From Amoebidium appalachense (Eukaryota; Ichthyosporea): a DNA stretch of 64,000 nucleotides. The DNA lies in assembly GCA_963693365.1 (NCBI GenBank), contig CAVNZM010000012.1:7316001-7380000 (forward strand), given 5' to 3'. Under the pieces are notes generated by a model that worked only from the letters and a program-made list of their open reading frames with translations, was not told where the DNA came from and did not search any database. Below are positions 57,266 to 64,000 of the stretch, piece after piece. The position numbers were made by a program, and so were the translations under genes. Positions within the stretch are counted from its first letter, which is position 1. Each line of letters opens with the position of its first letter.

Positions 57266-58486
57266 ATGGATTCTTGGAAAGAGGAGCTTCAACAGCTGCA
57301 GAAGCGCTTTGATTTTCTGTACACGGACCATTCGTCTCGCTTAACGGCCCTGCACACCGACGTCACCAGCCTCCGCACCGACCTCACCAGCCTCCGCAGT
57401 CAAGTGACCAATGAGAATGCTGCGCGTACCCCCCGACCCCCCCAACCCCAGCCCTCTGATGTAGAGGCACGACTGAGGGCAGCCGAAGAGCAGATCAAGA
57501 CCCTGCAGGCCGAGCTTGCCAGCCTGCAACGGGCTGCAGCACCCCGTCGGGATGGCCAGGTGGCCTATGAAAACTACATTTTCAGTGGCCCTCGCAAGAC
57601 TACCATTGCCGCCAACACCACCACTGTGACTGCTGACCCCACCCCTGCCGCCAACACCACCACTGTGACTGCCCCCACCCCTGCCGCAAAGACCACCCCT
57701 GTGACTGCCCCCACCCCTGTCGCAAAGACCGCCCCTGTGACTGCCCCCACCCCTGCCGCAAAGACCACCCCTGTGACTGCCCCCACCCCTGTCGCAAAGA
57801 CCGCCCCTGTGACTGCCCCCACCCCTGCCGCAAAGACCACTCCTGCCAAGACCACCCCTACCACCAAGACCACTCCTGCCAAGACCACCCCTACCACCAA
57901 GACCACTCCTGCCAAGACCACCCCTACCACCAAGACCACTCCTGCCAAGACCACCCCTGCCGCTAAGCCCAGGCCCAAGCACACCAAAACACCTGAGACT
58001 TCGTTGCATGACCATACGATGGACCTCGATGCACAGCTAACTAGTGTGAGGGGGGAGCTCCAGAATGCTCGAGAGCGTGTCAAAGAGGCAAAGGCGGCTG
58101 AAGATGAAATGGCGGAGGGCCTGGCCATTGCTGCTGTGTGTGCAGCCCAAAACACCATAAAAAGCATCCGAAGGAAGATTCTGCGACGGGAGAAGAACTT
58201 GAAGGCATACACAGGTGGTAATGAGTCTGTCTCTTCACCTGCCTCACCCGCCAAACGCGTCCATGATCAATGTGATTGGGACTCAGATGAAGCATTCAAC
58301 CCCAAGCGGCTCAAACGACGGGCAAATCAGGTACTCGATGATATGACAGATGACGAATCTGCGTCTGATCGTGAGTCGGTCGTGTATGACCGCAAACCTG
58401 AACCCAAACATAAACAAACTGAAGAAATTCCCCTCATTGATCTTGACCAGGAAGAGTTTGACCAGTATGAGCATGAGATGTACTGA
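57266..58486 (+). CDS. Coiled-coil protein with Thr/Pro/Ala tandem repeats, unknown function
   Basis: 406 residues, intronless, start ATG in a plausible context (AACATGG). Residues about 1-90 form heptad-like coiled coil (LQQLQKRFDFLYTDH, VEARLRAAEEQIKTLQAEL). Residues about 112-245 are a tandem-repeat region: 12-residue units AAKTTPVTAPTP/VAKTAPVTAPTP (36 bp), then 11-residue units AKTTPTTKTTP (33 bp). A second helical segment (about 252-312) is followed by a basic patch KRLKRR (possible nuclear signal) and an acidic tail ending DQEEFDQYEHEMY. I do not recognise a family. It is the first gene inside the inverted-arm unit. A structural or DNA-associated role would be a guess. Confidence 0.75.
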   Translation: MDSWKEELQQLQKRFDFLYTDHSSRLTALHTDVTSLRTDLTSLRSQVTNENAARTPRPPQPQPSDVEARLRAAEEQIKTLQAELASLQRAAAPRRDGQVAYENYIFSGPRKTTIAANTTTVTADPTPAANTTTVTAPTPAAKTTPVTAPTPVAKTAPVTAPTPAAKTTPVTAPTPVAKTAPVTAPTPAAKTTPAKTTPTTKTTPAKTTPTTKTTPAKTTPTTKTTPAKTTPAAKPRPKHTKTPETSLHDHTMDLDAQLTSVRGELQNARERVKEAKAAEDEMAEGLAIAAVCAAQNTIKSIRRKILRREKNLKAYTGGNESVSSPASPAKRVHDQCDWDSDEAFNPKRLKRRANQVLDDMTDDESASDRESVVYDRKPEPKHKQTEEIPLIDLDQEEFDQYEHEMY

Positions 58487-58869
58487 TTTGATTGGTCGAC
58501 TAAGTGGCATTCTCTTTTGATTTGTATTTGAATTGATCGGTCTTGATTTATTTGTTTCTTTTCTCTTTTAGTTTGTATTTGAATATACTCGGTCCAAGTT
58601 GATTTGTTCTTTGTAATCTGACTAGACTATCATGTACGTACGTACTCTTTTTCTATACAATCACTTGTGTTCATATTAAAGGATTCTGTGTACGTGGACC
58701 ACGGAAACATACACCATTTTTTGCAGTGCTTCATGCTATAAAATAACCATGAGAGACACAAACAAATACACTAAGTGTGTACACGTCTACCCATAGGCCC
58801 AAGTGTTGACATGTCTGCCCACAGTTCCCTAAGGCTTAAAGCACACATCTGCCTGTATGCCATAAACTT

Positions 58870-59835
58870 TACTTTCACCACAAGACACCCACCTAAGTAC
58901 ACTCTGCACCACCCTAAGTACACTGTGGTGCACAGCCCCACCCTAAGTACACGTCTGCACCACCCTAAGTACACTGTGGTGCACAGCCCCACCCTAAGTA
59001 CACGTCTGCACCACCCTAAGTACACTGTGGTGCACAGCCCCACCCTAAGTACACGTCTGCACCACCCTAAGTACACCTCTGCACCACCCTAAGTACACGT
59101 CTGCACCACCCTAAGTACACCTCTGCACCACCCTAAGTACACCTCTGCACCACCCTAAGTACACCTCTGCACAGCCCTAAGTACACCTCTGCACCACCCT
59201 AAGTACACTCTGCACCACCCTAAGTACACCTCTGCACAGCCCTAAGTACACCTCTGCACCACCCTAAGTACACGTCTGCACCACCCTAAGTACACTCTGC
59301 ACAGCCCCACCCTAAGTACACGTCTGCACAGCCCCACCCTAAGTACACTCTGCACCACCCTAAGTACACGTCTGCACCACCCTAAGTACACTCTGCACAG
59401 CCCCACCCTAAGTACACGTCTGCACCACCCTAAGTACACCTCTGCACCACCCTAAGTACACGTCTGCACCACCCTAAGTACACGTCTGCACAGCCCCACC
59501 CTAAGTACACTCTGCACCACCCTAAGTACACGTCTGCACCACCCTAAGTACACTCTGCACAGCCCCACCCTAAGTACACGTCTGCACCACCCTAAGTACA
59601 CTCTGCACAGCCCCACCCTAAGTACACTCTGCACCACCCTAAGTACACTCTGCACCACCCTAAGTACCTCTACACCATCCTAAGTACACGTCTGCACAGC
59701 CCCACCCTTTAAGTACACGTCTGCACAGCCCCACCCTTTAAGTACACGTCTGCACCATCCTAAGTACACGTCTGCACAGCCCCACCCTTTAAGTACACGT
59801 CTGCACAGCCCCACCCTAAGTACACTCAATGTTAA
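58870..59835. repeat. Minisatellite of CACCCTAAGTACAC with variable linkers
   Basis: Over 40 copies of CACCCTAAGTACAC (or GCCCTAAGTACAC), separated by linkers such as GTCTGCAC, CTCTGCAC, TCTGCAC or GTCTGCACAGCCC, fill about 950 bp between two convergent genes. Near the right end the core becomes CACCCTTTAAGTACAC. Open frames across it are artefacts. Confidence 0.95.
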
Positions 59836-59904
59836 GTACACCTGCACACAAGCACTAGAATAGCCTGAGGCTACTCTCTAATAGCGGCCCCTTTTTTCAC
59901 CGTG

Positions 59905-60684
59905 TCAAGGCCAGTTGATATCTCCGTCTGAAGACTCGGAAGACGCCCCAGAGCTGCTGGCTTCACTGGCTCGTGCCCTTTTCTGCTGTCCCCGTGTCAA
60001 GGTCTTGGACTCGTCTTCCGAGTGCTCCTCAGAAGACGAGTACTCCTCAGGTCCCCATAGCAAGGTCTTGAACCAAGGAGGCACTTCCTCCTGTACCTCC
60101 GACCCAGAGCTTTTGACTTCCTCTCGTGTTCTCTTCTGCTGTCTTCGTGGTTTCTCCCGTGTCTTGGACCCCTGTGTGAAGGTCTTCCAGTTGAACCAAG
60201 GAGGCACTGGAGAATGGTGCTCCTCCTCCGACCCAGAGCTTCTGACTTCCTCTCGTGTCCTCTTCTGCTGTCTTCGTGGTTTCTCCCGTGTCTTGGACCC
60301 CTGTGTGATGTGCAAACGTGAGCGCTGCAGGGGCAGGGGGGCCAAGTCCACGGGATAGGAGCTGCCATGCTCGCCAGCACGAAGTGCAGGTGCCGCTGCC
60401 AGGACAGGGGGTGCCACGGTCAGCGCTGGGGGTGCCACGGTCAGCGCTGGGGATGCCACGGTCAGCGCTGGGGGTGCCACGGTTGCTGCTGTAGTGGTGC
60501 GCTTGCTTAAAGCCATGCGGGCGTGCCTAGCAAGGGCGCACGCGAAACGGGTCTGGGTGTGTTGCAGGACCTTTGCATCCTCCTCCAAAGTCTTGAGTCT
60601 TGTCTCTATTTTTTTAGCGCGCCTTTCTAGATCTTTGATGTTAGAACTCATTTTCGTGACAGTTGGATGTACGTTGTGTGCCAA
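59905..60684 (-). CDS. Coiled-coil/basic-acidic repeat protein, unknown function
   Basis: 259 residues, intronless. An N-terminal helical segment (IKDLERRAKKIETRLKTLEE) is followed by PALTVAP repeats (21-bp DNA units at about 60,400-60,480), then a duplicated block TQGSKTREKPRRQQKRTREEV ending near VPPWF, and a Ser/Glu/Asp-rich C-terminus (SSSEEHSEDES, SGASSESSDGDINWP). Met12 is an alternative start. A TATAAAAG box lies 52 bp upstream of the ATG. It converges on the 57,266 gene with the minisatellite between them. The layout (coiled coil, low complexity, acidic tail) resembles its neighbour, but I do not recognise a family. Confidence 0.75.
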   Translation of the reverse strand: MAHNVHPTVTKMSSNIKDLERRAKKIETRLKTLEEDAKVLQHTQTRFACALARHARMALSKRTTTAATVAPPALTVASPALTVAPPALTVAPPVLAAAPALRAGEHGSSYPVDLAPLPLQRSRLHITQGSKTREKPRRQQKRTREEVRSSGSEEEHHSPVPPWFNWKTFTQGSKTREKPRRQQKRTREEVKSSGSEVQEEVPPWFKTLLWGPEEYSSSEEHSEDESKTLTRGQQKRARASEASSSGASSESSDGDINWP

Positions 60685-60735
60685 GGGAGAAGCTAGCTAA
60701 CATGGAAAAGGTGTGTGGATTGAAGAGAGTATGGG

Positions 60736-60743
60736 CTTTTATA
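60736..60743 (-). promoter_or_regulatory. TATA box (TATAAAAG) for the 60,684 gene
   Basis: Gene-strand sequence GGCATATAAAAGCCC lies 52 bp from the start codon. It matches the TATA context of the 57,266 gene and the 52-bp spacing of the 63,468 gene. Confidence 0.7.
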
Positions 60744-60749
60744 TGCCGT

Positions 60750-61318
60750 GCCCGGCTTTGGCATCAGATGCTTTATTGCATTAGATTGGTTGGATATACC
60801 CCAGCCGCGACGCTTGATTGGATCTAGAGATCGCGTGAATATCTGATTGGCTAATTGTCATTTGGGCATCTTGGTGTATCCGATAAGTTGGGGCTCAACC
60901 AAATCTGCTGACTGATTGATGAATTCTGATTGGATCAACAAGAGCATGTTTTGACTTGAGAATTGTCATTTGACAGATTGGATTGTAATCCGATCTTTGC
61001 AACTTGGCCGTCAGTGTTTGAACACAATGTATTTTGATGTAGCAACTCCTAAAAAAACACGAATATGCTTCCCAACAATTACGAGCATTATTCTGTCTAT
61101 CAGGGATACAAAAATTGGTCAGGAAAAGTACACAATCACATGGTGCTGACTGCTTGAACACGATGTCAACTGATAGCGAATCGGTGCACTGCCTGCTGGG
61201 AAAAACATGTCACTTTTTGAGCAGCACTTAGGAAACTCGCGCTCACGTGGATCCAATACTTATACACCAACCAGAAGTGTGCGCACAAAAAGGGGTCCGA
61301 GCTGGATACAAATGGCTT
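60750..61318. other. Intergenic within the inverted-arm unit; no gene seen
   Basis: AT-rich unique sequence with repeated GATTGGnTNNAT-like words (for example TTGATTGGAT, CTGATTGGCT, CTGATTGGAT). No supported ORF. Confidence 0.4.
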
Positions 61319-61570
61319 GGTGTGTGTGTGTGTGTGTTTTATTTTGCACTGTGTAAGGAGCGCTTTTTTTTTTGTTCACACTGCTTTACTTTGTAAATAA
61401 TCAGTGGCGAGTTTTTTTAGTTCACGGTGTGTTTGCGCATCATAGGATTTTGCTTTATTTTGCATTGTGTAAGAGGAACGTTTTTTTTTTGGGTCACACT
61501 TTTGCTTCGTAAAAATAAGAGGGACGTTTTTTTTGTTCACACTGCTTTGCTTCGTGGATAAAAACTAAAC
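61319..61570 (+). repeat. Duplicated T-rich promoter-proximal repeat
   Basis: After a short (GT)n, a ~110-bp unit with TTTATTTTGCA(C/T)TGTGTAAG, a T-run and TTCACACT occurs twice (from about 61338 and 61452). Each unit includes an internal GCTTTGCTTCGT/GCTTTACTTTGT half-repeat. It ends at GGATAAAAAC, a possible TATA element about 42 bp before the 61,602 ATG. Confidence 0.6.
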
Positions 61571-61601
61571 ACCTCCTGCCCAACCGGCTGCAAACGACAC
61601 A

Positions 61602-61958
61602 ATGGATGAAACAGATACACAGCGCCAAGATGCACACACCGAGCAGCTGCAAGAGACCAACAAGATGCTGAAGGAGGCCAACGAGGGGCTGCACGGGCTG
61701 ATCCAGCAGCTGAGGGAGTTGAACAACGACATGGACAAGGACAACGACGCGCTGCGCACAATGAACAAGAACCAGCGGGAGGTGATCAAGGGCCTGCAAG
61801 AGGAGCGCAACAAGGTGTGCGAAGAGAACAAGAATTTGGTGGTGGAGAACCAAGAGCTGCAGCTGGAAAACGACAAGCTGAAGAAGCAAAAGGACTTTCT
61901 ACGGGCCTGTCTCATACGGCTGGGCCAGTCCGCTAAGACTCCGGATGAAACGGATTGA
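61602..61958 (+). CDS. Short coiled-coil protein, unknown function
   Basis: 118 residues, nearly all heptad-patterned: LQETNKMLKEANEGLHGLIQQL, LRTMNKNQREVIKGLQEE, ENKNLVVENQELQLENDKLKKQ, then a short LRACLIRLG helix and an acidic end. There is no basic DNA-binding region before the zipper, so it is not a typical bZIP factor. It is intronless with a possible AT-rich TATA element about 42 bp upstream. It is the last gene before the right inverted arm. Function unknown; oligomerisation is the only property the sequence supports. Confidence 0.75.
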   Translation: MDETDTQRQDAHTEQLQETNKMLKEANEGLHGLIQQLRELNNDMDKDNDALRTMNKNQREVIKGLQEERNKVCEENKNLVVENQELQLENDKLKKQKDFLRACLIRLGQSAKTPDETD

Positions 61959-62022
61959 TACAATCATGAGGGATAACACTTGCGAGTGATTTCATTCTGT
62001 TACTTAGTATGTATTAACGTCC

Positions 62023-62102
62023 AAGCTTGATGAAAACAAACCCGTGGCTGCTAACCATTGGCCGGGTATAGATCTAACCAAAAAAGGAAGGCACAACAAA
62101 TT
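62023..62102 (-). repeat. Right inner inverted arm, 80 bp
   Basis: Exact reverse complement of 56968-57047, starting at AAGCTTGATG and ending at CACAACAAATT. Confidence 0.95.
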
Positions 62103-62413
62103 AGTGCCCTGCACACGGAGCATGCCTATAGGCTGTTTAGACACCACACGTGTAGGGCACTGCCTCTTGGCACCAACCAGAAGAGGGTAGAAATCAGTGC
62201 CCTGCACACGGAGCATGCCTATAGGCTGTTTAGACACCACACGTGTAGGGCACTGCCTCTTGGCACCAACCAGAAGAGGGTAGAAATCAGTGCCCTGCAC
62301 ACGGAGCATGCCTATAGGCTGTTTAGACACCACACGTGTAGGGCACTGCCTCTTGGCACCAACCAGAAGAGGGTAGAAATCAGTGCCCTGCACACGGAGC
62401 ATGCCTATAGGCA
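62103..62413 (-). repeat. Right inverted-arm tandem array, 93-bp unit x 3.3
   Basis: AGTGCCCTGCACAC starts at 62103, 62196, 62289 and 62382, 93 bp apart. Reverse-complemented, each unit matches the 92-bp unit of the left arm with a few substitutions (GTGCCTGC/GTGCCCTGC, GGGCGCTG/GGGCACTG). Units within an arm are more alike than units between arms. Confidence 0.95.
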
Positions 62414-62419
62414 GTGATG

Positions 62420-62600
62420 GGGTGAGTAGGATGAGTAGCTTGAGTACCTACTCATCTGGTCTCCCCCCGGGTGTTCCAATTTCCTTTTGGATTGAGATTT
62501 AGGTATACCCGTAGCCCACAGTAGATGAGTACGTACTCATCCTACTCATCCTACTCACTATATGACAATTGCATATATTTATACCTAAAAAGGAAACCTT
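62420..62600. repeat. Palindromic GAGTA-rich foldback next to the right arm
   Basis: GTGAGTAGGATGAGTAG at about 62420-62437 pairs with CTACTCATCCTACTCAC at 62542-62558. Inside is the perfect 18-bp palindrome GATGAGTACGTACTCATC (62524-62541). AGGTATA and TATACCTAAAAAGGAAAC form a further inverted pair. Confidence 0.75.
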
Positions 62601-62949
62601 TACCATATTTGGTCGAGTAACATCTAGTGTGGGACACTTGTCTGTGTTACTCAGAATCAGTACCTTGAGTAAGATAATTATTGTTACTCAGTGCAACAAG
62701 TTTCAGGTGACGTGTATCTGCTTATACTTATATATATATATATCCTGAGTGTAGGGCTGGCTCCCTAATGGACACTCCAAACCCACATATTTGTAACAAT
62801 ATTATCGACCATAATTTAACGCACACCAGACATGTGCTCCGATGACTCCCTGGCTGTGGGCCTCCTTATATTCACATGCTGCGCCATCCAGGGCACAGTT
62901 GCACCTTCACCGGCAGTCGCACACACACACGCACTGCGTGATACCTGCA

Positions 62950-63468
62950 TTATTCTCTACACTGCCGCCTATTTTTCTGTACTGATTCATATAACTGCAG
63001 CGACAGAATGTCGCACCCCATGTCATGCCAAAGGAAGTCCTTCAAAAAGTCGATTCGCAGAAGGGTTGTTCGTTTTCTCTTTGCCTCCATGGGGACAGCT
63101 CGTCCCTCGCTCATGCCCTCCTCCTCCGTCGGATCCCTCGGTGGCAGCAGCGACAGCGTGGTGTCCCAGCGCTCCCAGGTCAGCCGAAACGACTTGCCCC
63201 AATCCAGGTCGATGGTCACCGCATCCCCGGCCCCCTCCAGTGGACACGTCGAAAACACCAGGTGGTTGAGTCCAGTCCTGTTCGACGTTTCCACCGACTG
63301 CAGCGGCAGCATCGTGTCCGACAGCATCGTGTCGCCCTTGCCGAGTCTTGCGTGGAGCTGTAGCGGCCGGCTTGCCACCCTCCCGGCGCCGTTCGAGTCG
63401 AACGTCATGTTGGATACAAGCAGCGACAGCCGATTGACAAATAGCTTCAGGTCCTGCTCAAAAGCCAT
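62950..63468 (-). CDS. Hypothetical protein, TATA-driven
   Basis: 172 residues from ATG 63468 (MAFEQDLKLFVNRLSLLV). The frame is open for another 16 codons upstream but without an ATG. Composition is that of a folded protein with alternating hydrophobic strands (VTIDLDWGKSFRLTWERWDTTLSLL) and a helical C-terminus (LRIDFLKDFLWHDM). A TATAAAAG box lies 52 bp upstream, the same spacing as for the 60,684 gene. A plus-strand frame overlaps it entirely, and its ATG is offset from this one by one base. I recognise no family. Confidence 0.6.
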   Translation of the reverse strand: MAFEQDLKLFVNRLSLLVSNMTFDSNGAGRVASRPLQLHARLGKGDTMLSDTMLPLQSVETSNRTGLNHLVFSTCPLEGAGDAVTIDLDWGKSFRLTWERWDTTLSLLPPRDPTEEEGMSEGRAVPMEAKRKRTTLLRIDFLKDFLWHDMGCDILSLQLYESVQKNRRQCRE

Positions 63469-63844
63469 GGTCGGTTCTGGTGCAGATTCAGACTGGCAGC
63501 TCCCCGTGTCAGACACACGCTTTTATACCCTCCAGAGTCCCCGCCTGCGTCGGCGCACACTCATTCGCAAGGTGCCAGTTCTCGAGGCGCTGCATGACCA
63601 CGAGTGCGCGCTTGCGTGTTTCGGCGTGTGTGTACGTGGGCCCGAATCGGAGTGTGAGGTGCTGAGCGTGCGCTGTTGCACAAGCATGTGGACCGCAGGT
63701 GTGCGACCGGGAGACATTGTGGTGGCGTGCGAGATCAAGCGCGCAGAATCCGGGTGGCGCAAGGTGTCCCTCGAGCTCGAGGAGGGCGCGTGGACCAGCA
63801 ACCAATGTGCCGCAGGGTGTAAGCGGAGAAAGTGGTTTCACTAG
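63467..63844 (+). CDS. Hypothetical protein divergent from and overlapping the 63,468 start
   Basis: 125 residues from ATG 63467-63469, within CCATGG shared with the opposite gene's start. Features: RFYTLQSPRLRRRTLIRKVPVLEAL, a Cys-rich stretch and VRPGDIVVACEIKR, compatible with a small beta-rich fold. The opposite gene's TATA box falls inside this frame, so the two may be alternative readings of one locus; real status is uncertain. The frame also continues upstream to 63008, but that part is antisense to the 62,950-63,468 gene. Confidence 0.4.
   Translation: MVGSGADSDWQLPVSDTRFYTLQSPRLRRRTLIRKVPVLEALHDHECALACFGVCVRGPESECEVLSVRCCTSMWTAGVRPGDIVVACEIKRAESGWRKVSLELEEGAWTSNQCAAGCKRRKWFH
63520..63527 (-). 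promoter_or_regulatory. TATA box (TATAAAAG) for the 63,468 gene
   Basis: Gene strand reads GGGTATAAAAGCG, 52 bp from the ATG. Confidence 0.65.
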
Positions 63845-63876
63845 GAGAGGTCGCCCACAATTTTTGGGTGAACGTC

Positions 63877-64000
63877 ATGTCAAAACGAAGAGGTCGGTCC
63901 AAAAAGAGGGGTCACAGACGTGCAAGGAAGTACGTGTATGCAGACGAGTTCATGCCAAAATACCGGAGACTGGTGCTCCGACAGAGTGTGCGAGTAAAGC
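63877..64000 (+). CDS. Highly basic N-terminus of a protein cut by the window edge
   Basis: 41 codons visible. The first 18 residues (MSKRRGRSKKRGHRRARK) carry twelve Lys/Arg/His, followed by YVYADEFMPKYRRLVLRQS. A basic start of this kind is seen in nuclear-localised and DNA- or RNA-packaging proteins, including capsid or core proteins of DNA viruses, but 41 residues cannot decide. It starts 32 bp after the stop of the preceding plus-strand frame, which suggests tight packing. Confidence 0.5.
   Translation, partial: MSKRRGRSKKRGHRRARKYVYADEFMPKYRRLVLRQSVRVK

Noticed and set aside
58870-59835. Telomeric repeat, because of many CCCTAA words
   Set aside because: CCCTAA occurs once per 20-28-bp unit with other fixed bases around it, not as tandem hexamers.
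56643-62413. CRISPR arrays at the 92/93-bp repeats
   Set aside because: The units are directly tandem with no unique spacers, and the window is eukaryotic.
63008-63466. N-terminal 153 codons of the 278-codon plus frame
   Set aside because: Fully antisense to the TATA-associated 62,950-63,468 gene and Ser-rich, as expected for a shadow frame. Only the part from 63467 is kept as a weak call.

Overview
The window is eukaryotic nuclear DNA. It has GT-AG introns, long dinucleotide and homopolymer tracts, a non-LTR retrotransposon with target-site duplications, and four conserved eukaryotic proteins. The organism is not identified. A 212-residue TBP with a short N-terminus and an SH2-domain protein fit a protist, possibly a unicellular relative of animals or an amoebozoan. 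This is inference, not a taxonomic call.

Region 1 (about 1-26.8 kb, minus strand) is one very large gene for an RPAP1-like RNA polymerase II-associated protein. I could assemble 25 exons, about 1,630 codons, and reading phase carries across every junction but one. Its introns are full of (GT/CA)n, poly-G/poly-C, GA repeats, two degenerate minisatellites and a dispersed repeat family. A CRE- and E2F-like promoter block lies upstream of the start.

Region 2 (27.2-30.5 kb) is a 5'-truncated, frameshifted endonuclease/reverse-transcriptase retrotransposon with an 11-bp target-site duplication, nested inside an older repeat that also occurs at the window start. Two more 3'-end copies lie at 48.7 and 55.3 kb.

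Region 3 (31.7-34 kb, minus) is a complete five-exon TATA-binding protein gene. Region 4 (38.7-45.9 kb, plus) is a complete six-exon AGPAT5-like acyltransferase. Region 5 (50.5-51.6 kb, minus) is an SH2-domain adaptor-like protein. Between them are microsatellites, foldback sequences and unassigned DNA.

Region 6 (about 56-64 kb) differs in style. Its genes are compact and intronless, three of them share TATAAAAG boxes, and internally repetitive low-complexity proteins are common. The core is a 5.8-kb unit (56,643-62,413) bounded by long inverted arms, each made of an 80-bp perfectly matching inner segment plus a tandem array of 92- or 93-bp repeats. The unit holds three coiled-coil protein genes and a roughly 950-bp minisatellite built on CACCCTAAGTACAC. 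Further compact genes, two with start codons overlapping in opposite directions, run to the window edge. No polymerase, integrase or transposase is visible. This is the best candidate for an undescribed mobile or endogenous-virus-like system, but its nature is not established.

The host genes (RPAP1, TBP) belong to the RNA polymerase II machinery and AGPAT5 to membrane lipid remodelling. Their adjacency does not imply a shared pathway.
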